Assembly (NCBI RefSeq): GCF_010015585.1
Contig: NW_022985073.1
Location: forward strand, 738,923 to 802,922
From: Eremomyces bilateralis CBS 781.70
Taxonomy: Eukaryota > Ascomycota > Dothideomycetes > Eremomycetales > Eremomycetaceae
Direction: 5' to 3'
DNA: 64,000 nucleotides
Shown: positions 22,419 through 35,128 of the stretch, piece by piece
Position numbering within the stretch: the stretch's first letter is position 1
Layout of the letters: the number at the start of each line of letters is the position of its first letter
Translations under genes and position numbers: made by a program
Notes under the pieces: generated by a model
The model's input: the letters and a program-made list of their open reading frames with translations, nothing else
What the model was told of the DNA's origin: nothing
The model's database searches: none

Positions 22419-24292
22419 TTAGTCCACCCGCCGCAACCGACGAGTCATGTGCGCCGCCCCAAATGCGGCCAACCCCCCGATAAAGAGACAAACCGCAATG
22501 GCGTTCGGCCCATCCGTGGAATTCTGCTCATCGGGACCCGCCTGTTTGTCTAGCTCGGGACTTTTGCCGGGTTCGAGAATGGAAAACACGATCCACGACA
22601 AAAACGTGCCAAGAAACTGGGGCAGGGTGGTGAAGATGTTGAGGATCCCAAGGTAGACACCCGTCAGCTCCCCGGGACCATTTTCGCCGGCATCGACGGT
22701 CGATCGAGATGGAATTCCGGTGGATTCGGGATCGTTCTTGTCTCGGAAGGAGTCTTTCTCGTTTTCGAGCTTGCTCATCCGGTTGATCTCGATTCCCATG
22801 AAGGTAAAGGGAGCCCAGCATTGTAGTGCCCATGGACTATATCAAAGAATCAGCTGGTGCCACAGACTCCGGAACGATATATCAACTTACACTCCGCAGA
22901 CTCCAACTATCACGGTCGCCATCCCTAGCGAAGTGATGAACGGAGCCATACACATCGCCACCGCGAACATAAGGTGAGAAGTAGCCCATACCCCAAGCAG
23001 ATCCGGTCGTCTTGACTCGAACATCCGAGCCACCTTCTCCAATTGCACCGGGGGTCGAGGCGTGTATCCCGACTCGTCCGAATCAGGCGATCGGACGAGC
23101 CAAGGGAGCGCCACACTCGACACGAAAGTGACCGTCGAAAATGCCACCAACGTCAAACTCCCTACCCGGCCGATCTCGCCGAGCGTGTCGGGATGCTCGC
23201 GAACGTCGTCGCGGACATTGTATCGGAGCCAGATCTCACCCAGCCAGGTGGACGTGTAGAACAGGAACGGGAACCACCCGATCCAACTCCAGAACTGGAC
23301 CCAGCAAATTACCGCGATTCGGGGTGGTAGGTGTCGCATAGTTTTGAGGATGTGCGTCACCATCTCGATAGCGCCCATGCCATCGTCGTCCGAACTACTA
23401 TAGCAAGGTATTAAAACCGGTGAATACGGCCGTTGAAGTGTTCTGGAAGCGTGACTTACCCGTTCGCAAGTAGCGGCTTTTCTGTGACGCCCCAGCAAGT
23501 CAATCCCACGGAGCCGAGCAGCATCATCGCCGATACCATCACCATCTGCTTGAATTGAGAGTCGCCAAGGACGGTACCAAACACCTTCGCCAGGTCCAGA
23601 GACCCAATCGCGTATCCCAATAGATGCCCAACGGCAACCATCCGACTCGCCCACGCACTTCCCATCTGCTGCTTCGACGCCGGTAACGTGTCCACGATCA
23701 AACTCCTCGAGCTCGCCTGGACCGCATTGATCGCGAAATCGATTCCGTAAATCGCCAGGACGGCCGCCGCGATCGTGACGTCCTTCTCCATCGCCGAATC
23801 GAAGACGACAACCGACATGATCTGCCGCGTCCACCCAAGGAGGATCAACGAGAAGATCACAATGACGGTGCCGCCAATCATGAAGGGTCTGCGACGACCC
23901 CAGGGTGAACGCGATCGATCGGCAAGAGCTCCCACGAGGGGCTGCATGATGAGACCGGAAAGGGGACCGGCGAGCCATACTAGGGAAACGCGGGATTTCG
24001 TGAGTCCTAACTCGAGGAGGTACGGAGTGCAATAGGCTACGGGTCGTGTGAGCGGCGTGCTTTGAACGTTTAGATCCATAGAGCAAAAGGACGTATGCAC
24101 ATGGAGGGACAATACATACTCATCTCAATGCTCCAAGTGAATCTAAAATATGTGTCAGGTATGCTTCGGACGATATGGGGTATAGGGATCATACTGTATC
24201 CCCACCAAGCAGGCAGTAAGAAGAAACATCCTCGTCGCCTCTGACGAGCCTTTAATTCCCCCATCATTCAAAAATCGACCTTGACCTCCCAT
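22419..24292 (-). CDS. MFS sugar:H+ symporter, SLC45/plant sucrose-transporter type
   Basis: Five exons (24292-24195, 24142-24120, 24036-23460, 23397-22891, 22836-22419) give 540 aa, all joins in frame. The second exon is only 23 nt and completes the first-helix motif VGIQFTWSIEMTYCTPYLLELG. The SLC45/SUT signature D-R-S-x4-G-R-R-R-P follows helix 3 (LADRSRSPWGRRRPFMIGG), and about 12 hydrophobic segments are visible. The large central loop contains the DESGYTPRPP-type acidic stretch. Family members such as S. pombe Sut1 import maltose or sucrose with protons at the plasma membrane. The exact sugar is unknown. It is divergent with Nop2. Confidence 0.92.
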
Positions 24293-24996
24293 CTTCTTGG
24301 GTTATCAAAGGCATCGATTAGGAGCTATTGGTTGACCGCAAACCGGGTCAGGGCTAGTGAGAGCGAGCAGGAAACAACCCAAAGAGTGACTTTGGTCAGA
24401 CAAGGAGACTGTGCGACGATCAACAAGTAGAACTGGAAATTGGAGAAATGAAATCGTGAAGCAGCGGGAGAGTAAGACTTTGAAATACTGTGGTCATACC
24501 AAGTACCAAGGAGACTTGCCGAGCCTCTCAACAATCGACGCATGCTGGGACCCGCTTGTTCCGGATATCAAGGCAAGCCCCAAGGGGTACGTGTACAGTA
24601 CAGTTCATATGGGTCGCCTACCGGTCCTTACGGTATGGACCTTAATGACCGAATTTTGGCTTCCTACATCCCATGGCATGGACGCCATAAAGTCCGGATT
24701 ATCTGGTGCGATTGCCAGCGTGAGGTATTGCGCTGGTCAGTGGTGACGAATCCGATGCCAAGAACTTAAAGGATGAACTGCCAAATCTCACTAGTCCAGA
24801 AATGGTTAAGTGCGAAAACCCCACGTGGCAGGGATTCGACGAGATTTGAAAACTTTCCAGGCTACCAGAGAGTAACGAGACCACTCACTATTTGGAGGAA
24901 TTCCGTCTCGCAAAACCGCTGGACTACCACGATAAAAGTATGCATGGCCCTGGAATCTGCTAGTATCACCGTTGCTAACATCTTGCCAGGTTCAAA
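24293..24996. promoter_or_regulatory. Shared upstream region of the SLC45-like transporter and nop2
   Basis: About 700 bp between divergent genes, expected to hold both promoters. Short frames here lack domain similarity. No named site could be fixed. Confidence 0.45.
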
Positions 24997-27090
24997 ATGG
25001 GTGTCGGACGTCGCATGCAAAAGCAAGGCCCGCCGCCTCCGCTAGATGAATCCAAAGTGACGAGAAAGCGAAAGGAATTTCAAAACCAAGATGCGCCGGA
25101 CACCAAGAAGAGGAAGTTTGACAAGAACTCCAAATCGGCTCCGGGTACCTATGGTAGATCCAGAGCTGCGTCCACCAAGCCCAAGGTGACCGCGAAGGTC
25201 GACGATCGGAAAGTCAAGGCCGCGCCGAAGACCAAGCAACCACAGGCCCGCAAAGTACCCGCTGCGAAGTCCAAGAAAGTTGTATCTGTTGAAGCTAGCG
25301 CATCTGACGACCTCGAAGTGCTTGAGGATGGTTCGGATATTGATATGTCGGAAGATTTAGATATGGCCGAGAATGGTCTGGAGGGCTTCAAGGCACAGTT
25401 GGATGACATTGAAAGCGATGGGGAGGACGAGGGATCATCTATTGGGGCGGAAGGCGACGATTTCCTTGGATTGGGGTCCGAAGCCTCCGACTCCGTCGTT
25501 GACTCGGAAGATGAAGGCTTGAGCCAGGCCGCCCGGCGAGCGATTTGGTCCGAGGACGAAGACGACGGATCACTTTCCGACACCGAGCAACTGACGGCCT
25601 CGAACATCGCGGGCTTGTCGAAGCAACTAGACCGAGAACAAGCGCAAGAAGCCGCTGAAGCGCAAGCCGAGTTGGAAGAGGCGCAGTTACAAACGAACAT
25701 CTTGGGCGATCAAGATGGAATGTTCTCCGACTCGGACGGCGACGCCGAGGGAGTTCCGAAAATCGCTCGGCTCGCGCCCGATCTCCAGTTCCTACGACAG
25801 CGGATATCCGAAGCGATTCGCGTGCTCGACAACTTCTCGCAGCTGGCTGAGGAGGGGAGAAGCCGGTCGGATTATATGCAGAAGTTGTTGAAGGATATCT
25901 GCACGTACTACGGATATTCGCCGTTCCTCGCCGAGAAGCTCTTCCTGCTCTTCCCTCCGAAAGAAGCTCTCGCCTTCTTCGATGCCAACGAGACCCCGCG
26001 ACCGGTCGTCCTCCGTACCAACACGCTCCGCACTTCGAGGCGCCAGCTCGCACAGGCATTGATCAGCCGTGGTGTGTCTCTGGAGCCCGTGGGCAAGTGG
26101 TCCAAGGTGGGACTCCAAGTATTCGAATCTCCCGTGCCGTTGGGTGCCACCCCCGAGTACCTTTCCGGACAATACATGTTACAAGCCGCAGCATCATTCC
26201 TCCCCGTCATGGCTCTCGCGCCGCAGGAGCACGAGCGTGTACTGGACATGGCATCCGCGCCCGGTGGAAAAACGACGTACGCCGCCGCGCTGATGCGCAA
26301 TACCGGCTGTATCTTCGCCAACGACGCCAACAAGCAGCGAGCCAAGGGTCTTATCGGCAACATCCACCGCATGGGCGTCAAGAACACTGTCATCTGCAAC
26401 TACAACGCTCTAGAGTTCCCGAAGGTGATGGGCGGGTTCGACCGAGTGCTGCTGGACGCTCCGTGCAGCGGCACCGGCGTCATCAGCAAAGATCCCAGCG
26501 TCAAAACAAACAAGACCGAGAAAGACTTCCTGCGCCTCCCCCACCTGCAGAAGCAGCTGCTGCTGGCCGCGATCGACAGCACCGACCACGCATCCAAGAC
26601 CGGCGGCTACATCGTCTACTCCACCTGCAGCGTGACGGTCGAAGAAAACGAGCAGGTGGTGCAATACGCCTTATCACGACGCCCCAACGTCAAGATCGTG
26701 CCCACTGGCCTTCCGTTCGGCCGCGAAGGCTTCACCAACATCATGGGCAAGAAGTTCGACGCCTCGATGAAGGAGACGCGTCGCTTCTACCCGCACGTGC
26801 AGAATCTCGACGGGTTCTTCGTGTGCAAGCTGAAGAAAACCGGACTGACGCCGGCAAACGCGGTGCACGCCAATGGCGTTGGCGCCGGTGTGGTGAAAGC
26901 TGCGGAGGAAGAGGCGGTGGACCGGACGCCTTTGAGGGATGAGGAGGAAGAGAAGGCGGATGAATTCGGTGGGTGGGATGAAGAGGAGGATGCGCAGTAT
27001 ATTGAGCGGGCGAAGAAGAAGTCGATGAGGAGAAGGGGGTTGAATCCGAAGTTGGCCGGGAGGAAGCCAGTGGAGAAGAAGGCGAGCTGA
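24997..27090 (+). CDS. nop2: rRNA (cytosine-C5)-methyltransferase Nop2
   Basis: Intron-less gene of 697 aa starting MGVGRRMQKQGPPPPLDES, the usual fungal Nop2 start. Residues ~15-250 are a Lys-rich then acidic low-complexity nucleolar region. The RsmB/NSUN methyltransferase domain (about 270-610) has the AdoMet loop DMASAPGGKTTYAAA, the DAPCSGTGV motif with one catalytic Cys and the STCSVTVEENE motif with the second. The C-terminus is Lys-rich. It methylates 25S rRNA in the nucleolus and is essential for 60S ribosome assembly in yeast. Confidence 0.97.
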   Translation: MGVGRRMQKQGPPPPLDESKVTRKRKEFQNQDAPDTKKRKFDKNSKSAPGTYGRSRAASTKPKVTAKVDDRKVKAAPKTKQPQARKVPAAKSKKVVSVEASASDDLEVLEDGSDIDMSEDLDMAENGLEGFKAQLDDIESDGEDEGSSIGAEGDDFLGLGSEASDSVVDSEDEGLSQAARRAIWSEDEDDGSLSDTEQLTASNIAGLSKQLDREQAQEAAEAQAELEEAQLQTNILGDQDGMFSDSDGDAEGVPKIARLAPDLQFLRQRISEAIRVLDNFSQLAEEGRSRSDYMQKLLKDICTYYGYSPFLAEKLFLLFPPKEALAFFDANETPRPVVLRTNTLRTSRRQLAQALISRGVSLEPVGKWSKVGLQVFESPVPLGATPEYLSGQYMLQAAASFLPVMALAPQEHERVLDMASAPGGKTTYAAALMRNTGCIFANDANKQRAKGLIGNIHRMGVKNTVICNYNALEFPKVMGGFDRVLLDAPCSGTGVISKDPSVKTNKTEKDFLRLPHLQKQLLLAAIDSTDHASKTGGYIVYSTCSVTVEENEQVVQYALSRRPNVKIVPTGLPFGREGFTNIMGKKFDASMKETRRFYPHVQNLDGFFVCKLKKTGLTPANAVHANGVGAGVVKAAEEEAVDRTPLRDEEEEKADEFGGWDEEEDAQYIERAKKKSMRRRGLNPKLAGRKPVEKKAS

Positions 27091-28840
27091 GGCTCGCTAA
27101 CGTTGTAGATTTCAGTATTCAGCAGGAGGATACTATCTTCCTTCATAAAAATTGTGCAGTTAAGGTTCGAGCGACTGATATCCAAACCCTGCCCTCCCGC
27201 ATCCACTCCATGCCAGTCGAGGGCTTAAGTCCGGAGACTGCATCTAACATCAGGTCAAAGTAAAGCAGTTAGAAAAGATACTCGGTCCTGAGCTTCGATT
27301 CAACCCTACTCCGTACCGCATCTCCACGGCACACGCAGCTCATTGTTCTCTCCCTTCGCGTAATAGCCTGAATTCGCGGCAGACTAGCAGCCCCTGAAAG
27401 GTTGCCTTCCCGAATTTGAACCACCACAGACGGTGCCAACCATAATCTATAAATTGGAATCTCTGCAGCTCTTTAGCGGCCTTAGGCATAATCATGGATC
27501 CTATCTCGTTCATCGCTCAATCCATTCTTCTTGCCACTACCAGTTCGTCGGAGAATCATCGATGATTCAAACCAGAGAACATAACATGGTGAAGAACTTC
27601 TCGAGGACTAAGTACCCAATATAAATCTCTGGTTCGAAGGTGCCCCGTCCACAATATCCGATACACAGATCTCCGGGTAGTCCCCTAGCTCATCTTGTAG
27701 GTATAATCCAGTCCAGTCAGCAGCAACGACTGATTCCCAAGAACGGGTGTCAAGTTCGGGAATTGCGAACACTTGTCGCAATCGACCAGTATCATAGAAT
27801 CTTGAAGATACTAATGGGTCGAACTTGGAATGCGTCGGTTTACCTCTGCATAAACCCCCGCTGCATGCAACATTAGGGACGTAGAGTTCTGCGAGCTTTC
27901 AGTTCGACCGTGTCAATCGTTTCGAACTCCGATTCAACCGCTTACTATTCCATTCTGTGTGGATCGAAGCCAGAAAGAACTGTGGTGGCGTCCTAAGTCG
28001 AATTTCTGTAACATATCCAAGGCCAGTCTGTCGGAAAATAAGGACGCATATGATCGAGTGATGCCAAGTTCATCGGTAGAAAAGCGCACCCGTAGCGGTA
28101 CCTCTGACTGAGAAGTATGGAGCCATCCCAGGACCTCTTGTTGCCCTGTGTTACTGCTAACCCGCGGTGAAGATGTATTACATCTTGACGTCGTGTTGGT
28201 ACATCCAACGACAGGGGAAATGCGGAGCGGAACCCGGAGCATCGCAAGACAACTGATCCGACCGACCAGAATCAAAACGAAACACGACGGATGCATGGTG
28301 CTTTCAAAAACAGCGCTGTTCAATCAAAAAGATTGTAGAGACTCTGAACGCAAGGCGACGGTAGCAAATTGAATTTAATCAAGTACCTGAATTCCGTTGC
28401 CGCATGATACTCGTACACAGTCAAAACTAACCTGGGAGATAGATCCTCGATATGAACCTACGATACCCTACCGGACGATAATAGGCCGAACATTGGACAG
28501 AACAATTCCTGAAATGAGAAGTAGAGTTTTCTGTGCGTGCCTCACTTCGATTGCTTTGGTCCATCATGTCCTCCTCCTCGCGCCCTCAGGAGACTCGTCG
28601 GGCGGGGAAGACATGGAGATCAGCCCTGCCATCGCCTAAAGGGCGTAGCCTTTGAATGCCCAAGAGTCGGGGCCGTGTATACCACCTCCATGTCCCAAGC
28701 GATGGAGGTGGACTGCCTGAAGAGTTGGACAAAAAGAGAAGGTGGTTGAAATAAGTACACTAATTATAGTATGCGTAATAGCCGGTCGGCTCATATTACC
28801 CACTCCGCTCCCGTAATTAATACTGTACGTAATTAGCTAC
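27091..28840. other. Gene-poor region
   Basis: About 1.75 kb with only short frames on both strands. None carries a recognisable domain or splice-supported extension, and base composition looks non-coding. Confidence 0.5.
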
Positions 28841-28842
28841 TA

Positions 28843-29206
28843 CAGTTAGACCTCGTTATAAGAATACGGGTATATAGGAATATCGGGTTACAGGAATAGG
28901 TTTCGCCAGATTTTCGTCAAAAACCTAGTATATTGCTCGTTACAAGAATTATAAGAATATTCCAATCTTAAAAGTCAATATTCTTACAGGATTTAGTATT
29001 TTCCTAGTATTTTGCAGGGAGGAGTCAGAGAGTCTGGTATCGGTAATGGTTTCTAGTCACGTGTAATTATAATTGTGGGTCCTAATCACAGTCCTCTAAG
29101 TATGGACATACTAAATAATGCCAAGATCGTAAACTCCATAGGAATATCTCGTTATAGGAATACAAAACCCTCGTCTCGGAGGTATTCTTATAACGAGGTT
29201 TTACTG
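28843..29206. mobile_element. 364-bp MITE of pogo/Fot1 (Tc1-mariner) type
   Basis: The ends are inverted repeats of 25 bp with two mismatches: the left end reads CAGTTAGA then CCTCGTTATAAGAATAC, the right end inverted reads CAGTAAAA then the same 17 bases. Each end is flanked by TA (28841-28842 and 29207-29208), the Tc1/mariner target duplication. The interior is AT-rich and non-coding with several internal copies of a CGTTATA(A/G)GAATA-like word. It is too small to code for a transposase and must have moved with help from another element. Its ends differ from those of the larger transposon at 51.8 kb. Confidence 0.85.
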
Positions 29207-29208
29207 TA

Positions 29209-30294
29209 CTGTACCGGTGCCCTGCATGCATTTCTGTGCTAGGAACGGGAGCTACGAAAGTACCACATATTCTCAATGCGCGTTCGTTTGAACGACAACC
29301 CATATATCGCTGGATACCCATCTACTGGAAGCACGCTCTTCTCGTTCTCTTGTCATACACCAGCGGAGTCCATCTCGCTAGGTGATCGTCTGACCAAATT
29401 GGGCTTCGGACACGAACCACTCGAACATCGGATTGGTTCTGGACTCCTGTGTATCTCAACCGCATCGATCGAGACATCCAGTTGTGCGATGCCGATGCTT
29501 GGATCCTCGTTCATGAGGTATTGAATGAGAATGGTCTGTTGGCCAAGCATCGGTGTGATGTCGCCATGCATTTTGTGGCGTCTTCATCGGACAGGAATTT
29601 CATGACATCTGGAACTGGATGTATTCGCCGACGTCATGCGTTTCATCTCAGCTATTTCGTATCGAGTCTTTCACTGATTTGAACATCTTCTGTCCCTTCT
29701 ATATTGGTATTGTGTACACGTTGTTGCTCCAGAATCCTCGCCTTGATGCCCTATTTATTGTCGAGTTGATTCGATCTTGAATGTCAATCCTGAAGTTTTC
29801 GTGTGCTTTTCCTTTCGGATGGCTTTGAGCTGCGTCGTTTGTATCGCTTCTCCATTGCCATCTTCGTCATCTATCTTGGAGCCCTGCCGTTCAAGCATTG
29901 TGGCGTTCAACTTTTCCTGAATACATTAATCCAATGTCTATCGTATCCGATTGTCCGGGATTCATTGGTTGGATAAGATCTAGGTCATGCACGCGATTGC
30001 GACATTCCCCGCACAGCTTGACAGCCAAGTTCGAGTTCGCTGGCCGCGCTTGCTGAGGAGTGATAGTGACGATAGACGTGAGTAAGGCAAGGACTGCCGA
30101 TCTGTCCAACGCTATTGCAGTTTTGTGACCCAACATATATGACGCAGCATCGCTCTGTAAACATGTGAAGCTACGTTTCACCACAACCCTTTCAAATAGT
30201 CTACCACTTCTCTACGTGACTTCAAACTTTGAGGCATCATCGATTATTCTTCTCGTATTGCAATTTTATTTAGTTAATATATTCAACGCTCATC
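29209..30294. other. Intergenic, possible coding relic
   Basis: About 1.1 kb. A plus-strand frame around 29449-29682 (…RDIQLCDADAWILVHEVLNEN…) looks faintly protein-like, but no start, splice pattern or family could be supported. The last ~200 bp is the promoter of the sugar porter. Confidence 0.35.
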
Positions 30295-32159
30295 ATGGCG
30301 AAATTCACCCTGGGGAAGCCGGAGGGCGAGGCGGGGAAGGCATGGTATGCCACGCTCCTATCGTTCGCAAGACGGCATGAATAACATTTAGATAGGCCAG
30401 CGATCATAATTGGTCTGTTCGTGGCGCTTGGTGGAGTCCTTTTCGGGTATGCCTATTGATACCCAATGACAAACACAAGGAATGGCTCAATGCAAGCAGA
30501 TATGACACTGGAACAATCAGTGGCATCCTCGAAATGGAGTACTGGGTCGATGAGATGAAGACCGATCCGATTGGTATCACCACTGGACAGCAATCTCTCA
30601 TCGTATCCATTCTATCAGCTGGAACGTTCCTCGGTGCCCTTGCTGCTGCTCCGATAGCAGATATGATCGGACGTCGACTGGGTCTGATTATCTCAACCGG
30701 ACTGGTGTTCAATCTAGGTGTCGTCCTCCAAACTGTTTCAATCGAACAAGACTTGTTTATAGCGGGCCGGTTCTTCGCTGGTCTCGGGGTCGGGTTGGTC
30801 TCGGCATTGATTCCAATGTATCAATCTGAAACAGCTCCCAAGTGGATCAGAGGCACCATCATTGGTGCATACCAGCTGTCCATCACGATTGGTCTGTTCC
30901 TGGCAGCCATTGTGAATAATGGCACGCAAGGTCGAGATGATTCGGGATCATACCGGATTCCAGTCGCAATCCAGTTCGCGTGGTCTCTCATCCTGGTCTC
31001 AGGGTCAGTTGTGGCATCGGTTCCGATGATCCTTCGTCGCTTACCATCCTTCTAGGTTGATAATCCTACCCGAGACTCCAAGATACCTCATCAAGCAGGG
31101 GAAAGATGAAAAGGTAAGATTCATAACCTTGAAACTCGTGATGTTACACCACCTCTGATGGGTCATCTAGGCCGCTATTGCTCTCGGCAGACTACGACGG
31201 CTTGATCCACATGACCCAGCAATTGAAGAGGAACTGGTGGAGGTTCGAGCCAATTACCGGTACGAGATGTCTATCGGCAAAGCTTCATACAAAGACTGCT
31301 TTAGGGGCACTGTCCGCAAGCGGCTTATCACCGGTTGCTTGCTGCAGGCGCTCCAGCAGTTGTCTGGCGTGAACTTCATTTTCTACTACGGGACGCAGTA
31401 CTTCAAAAGAGCCGGATTTCAGGACCCATTTATCATTCAGGTCATCACCAACAGTGTCAACGTTGCGTCGACATTCCCCGGCTTGTACCTCGTGGAGAAG
31501 ATGGGACGTCGAGGATTGCTTCTCTTTGGCGCTATCGGAATGGCGGTCTCCCAGTTCATTGTAAGTCACGGCAGCGTTGTTGCAGTGATCCAGGGTGAAC
31601 TAACGCATCCATGCAGGTGGCAATTGTCGGTACAGTAGCCGGAACCAGCGATCTCCCCGCACAACGTGCAGCCATTGCCTTTGTTTGCATCTACATTTTC
31701 TTCTTCGCCGCATCCTGGGGGCCCGTTGCTTGGGTTGTGACTGGCGAGCTGTTCCCCTTGAAGGCAAGAGCGAAATGCCTCTCCTTTACCACGGCGTCCA
31801 ATTGGCTGTTCAATTGGGCCATCGCTTATTCCACGCCATACCTCGTCGATCCTGGCGACAACAACGCGGACCTGGGAAGCAAAGTGTTCTTCATCTGGGG
31901 TTCCTTCTGCGCAATTGCCATCGTTTTTACCTACGCGATGATTTACGAGACGAAGGGTCTCACGCTTGAACAAGTGGATGAGCTGTACGGCATCGTCGGC
32001 AAGGCATGGAGGAGCCAGGAGTTTAGGCCTGCTGTGCGCTGGGCCGATATTGATGACAAAGAAGAAGGTGGAAGAAAGAGAAGCCTTGCAGAGATCACCG
32101 CAGACCAGGAGAGACTGAGGAGCGTCGTTTCACAGAGTGCTGGGAATGAGAAAGTGTAA
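30295..32159 (+). CDS. MFS sugar porter (hexose/quinate-type transporter)
   Basis: Six exons (30295-30344, 30396-30446, 30500-31003, 31056-31113, 31171-31560, 31617-32159) give 531 aa, all in frame. Sugar-porter signatures are complete: GGVLFGYDTGTISGIL in helix 1, ADMIGRRLG after helix 2, PETPRYLIKQGK before the central loop, QQLSGVNFIFYYG in helix 7, EKMGRRG and YETKGLTLEQVDELY after helix 12. Twelve membrane segments are expected in the plasma membrane. The substrate is a sugar or related polyol/acid. The next gene is a Zn2Cys6 regulator on the same strand. Confidence 0.93.
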
Positions 32160-33352
32160 GAAATGTTTGAGCTCAGGGGCTAGGACGAAACGGGACGACT
32201 GCAGTGTGACTCAGTGGTAATGCGGCGATTATGATGTTTGAATAGCCAAAGGTCATTTTTCACAACGTCGGAATTCGGAAGGCAGGGTGATTGTTTGCTG
32301 AAAAATCGTCACTCAATGCACCGGATCTCGGATTCTTCTGTGGAGTCGGATTCTCTAGAGGGATGCTCCTGGAAGGGCATACTCTGATACTCATCCCTAT
32401 CGTGCATTGCATAAACTACATGGCACGATTGGTCGATACATGTGCAGGAGAGTACTGGGTAGTGGGTATGGTTTCTGTTGACTGTTGCTGTGATTTGTTT
32501 AACTATCAGTGTGTATGTCGCTGTCTATCCTAGAATGGCTACTCTGCCCGTCCCCAGACCCGACGCGTCTACCCGCGACCGTGTCAATCTGCGAACCCCC
32601 AATCCTCCTGTTTTAACTTTCGGTCCAGCATCACGGTAAAGCGCTAGCATGTCATCGGTATAGACTCATATAATAATAGAACATTCATTTCCTCTTCAGT
32701 GTTTTTTGAAGGTTCTGGCTGGCAAATTCCGTAAGATGGCCGCCCCCATCTCACCCAAGCACCATCAATCTGAAACAGGTTGTAAGAATTCCCACCTGGC
32801 GGAACAACGGTCAGCCGTAGGGCAAGGTTTGAACAAATTATTCAATGAACAACATTTTTTTATGCCATGCATAACAGATTAACAGTGGTGCTAACTGCTA
32901 TTGACCTATTGTGCATTAATGTTGAGAACGAGCCGGAAAGCGAGCGGTGTGATGAGATTCTGGAGCTGACATGCGGATTCATTTTAGGTGTCGTCGCGTA
33001 GATCGCGATACTGCGGAGGCTTCGACAGGGGAAACTGGGGAAATCATGAAGCATTGACTTGATTACCTGATCATCCCCAGGATCTCGAATTCCGGTCACA
33101 TAGTATAAAACTTGGCGACTATCAAAGTCGAAATCTCGAAATACGTGGGAAAGCGACTCGTTTCTTCGCTTCGACAGATACCTGGACTAATAACTGTTCC
33201 AACCGAAGTCTCCGACCCGGCTTCTGGTGATAACCGAACCTCTAGCGGAATCGTTGTCGCGGCGGTGTATCATATTCCGGGGCTATCCGCTTGACACGCC
33301 AGTCAGTTCGACTATATATTATATCTTGATGGTAGGAGAGTCAAGAGACGCG
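32160..33352. other. Intergenic: downstream of the sugar porter and promoter of the Zn2Cys6 gene
   Basis: About 1.2 kb. An AT-rich TATATATTATATC patch lies at about 33312-33326, just upstream of the regulator's start, and could serve as a TATA-like element. No gene was found. Confidence 0.45.
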
Positions 33353-35128
33353 ATGGATCCCCCTAAGGAGGAAAAGTTGGTAATTAGAAAGCGCACCCGA
33401 GCAACGGGTCCGAGAGTCAAGACCGGATGTTTGACGTGCAAGTAAGTGATCGAGAACCGATCCGGAACTCTTCATTTCACTAACTCGCTCCAGATCTCGA
33501 CATTTGAAGTGCGATGAACGAAGACCAACCTGCTTCAGGTGAGGCTCAAACCAGATCAAGCTTATTGCTGCCATTTTGGCTGTTCGCTTTCTCAGAACTT
33601 GATCCTAATAGCATATAGGTGCGAAAGAGGAGGGCTGAACTGTGCTGGCTACGGTTATAGCTTGACTCCGAAAAGTATTCTTGGCTCCAGCAGTCCTTAT
33701 TCGGTAACACATATCCCAAGCCCGCTGCGCGACCATGAAGCCTTGCTTCCTAAAGAGAGTCGGGCGATCGAGTACTTTCACGTCAAAGTGGCACCCCACT
33801 TGGCCGGCCATTTCCATCAACGATTCTGGACCGAAGGCGTTCTCCAAATGAGCGCTCGTCACGTTGCCGTGCGGCATGCACTAATATCTCTATCTACCAT
33901 GTTCGAAACAGACTTGCTGAGGCATTCGTTGCAGGATGTTCCCAAAGAGAAGGAACAATACGCCCTCGAAACCTTCAATGCCGCCATTCGGGACCTTCTT
34001 ACCATGCTTCACGACCCGACAACCGTTTACGTTCCATTAGCAGTATGCATCATATTCGTTTGTCTCGACAGCATGCGCATGAATAGCAAAGCAGTCGTCA
34101 AGCACGTCGAAGGAGGGATCATGTTGCTCAATATGTGGTTTCGACACCAACAACGGCGCCTGCCGCTACAACCAAGTCTAACCGCCTCCGATAAGACATT
34201 GATGGAGGAAGTTCTTATTCCAATCTTTACCTGGCTGGGTATGATGGCTACAACATTCGGCCGTCCCGGTCTTGTCCTGGACCCCGGGCTCACACAGCCG
34301 ATATCAGACGGCCCGGCCCCGGCCATGGAGTCTTTGGAGCAGGCAATATCTGTCTTCATGAGAGATGTGACCGAGGTCTTCGGATTCTCTGCAGCTATGG
34401 CGGAGATGAAATTCCAATCTACAGTCGACGACAAGATCATTGCACAGCATGAACGACTCCAAGGGGCTGTACATAATTGGAAAGTGGATTTCGACCGTAT
34501 GGTCTCGAAAAAATGGTCGACGTGGACTCCGTCTTCAATGCTAAGCATTGGTATGGTCAATGCTATCCATCTTAGCATCCGATATTGGCTTGAAGGTTGT
34601 GCAGCTCCGACAGAGTCCATCTGGGATGACTACAAATCGGTGTACGAAGAAATACTTGGATTGGTTGAAGACGTAGTCCAAAGCACAAGGATGGTTCCGG
34701 AACATCGAGTTCGATCTTTCCACTTCGAGATGGGATACATCCCCCCGCTTCAGTTTGTGCTCTGGCGTTGTCGATATCCTCAGATCCGACGGAAAGCCCT
34801 TCGCATCCTCCGGGACCTCCCTCGCCAGGAATGTCTCTTCGACTCCAAGCAGATTGCAGTCCTCTACGCCCAGGTGATCTCCCTGGAGGAAGAATCACTC
34901 GGTATACCGTTAGGGGAGACCCCCAGTGATGACCAACTTCCTCCCGAGAGCTCCCGGATTCATCGCATCGACTTTCCCCCTCTTCCGCCTACTTCCCGCG
35001 GTCGACCTGTCAATTTTCTCTCTCGACCCAATGGTCTCGATGGCGGTTGGCATGTGAGATCACAATATCTCGGATTGAAGGAAATGGAGTTCCTACGATG
35101 GTTTGACATGAAATCGGGCACGATATAA
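33353..35128 (+). CDS. Zn2Cys6 fungal transcription factor
   Basis: Three exons (33353-33441, 33494-33538, 33619-35128) give 547 aa. The binuclear cluster spans both introns: CLTCKSRHLKCDERRPTC then FRCERGGLNC, i.e. C-x2-C-x6-C-x6-C-x2-C-x6-C. A basic segment (RKRTRATGPRVKTG) precedes it. The remaining ~490 residues match the fungal-specific regulatory domain type (…HFHQRFWTEGVLQMSARHVAVRHALISLS…). An in-frame ATG at 33329 would add eight residues; the later one is chosen because the cluster then sits at the usual distance. Lying between a sugar porter and a secreted FAD enzyme, it may control them; that is inference. Confidence 0.92.

Noticed and set aside
32190-32260. A D-arm-like GACTCAGTGGTAATGC word
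   Set aside because: No anticodon stem or T-arm follows, so it is a chance match.
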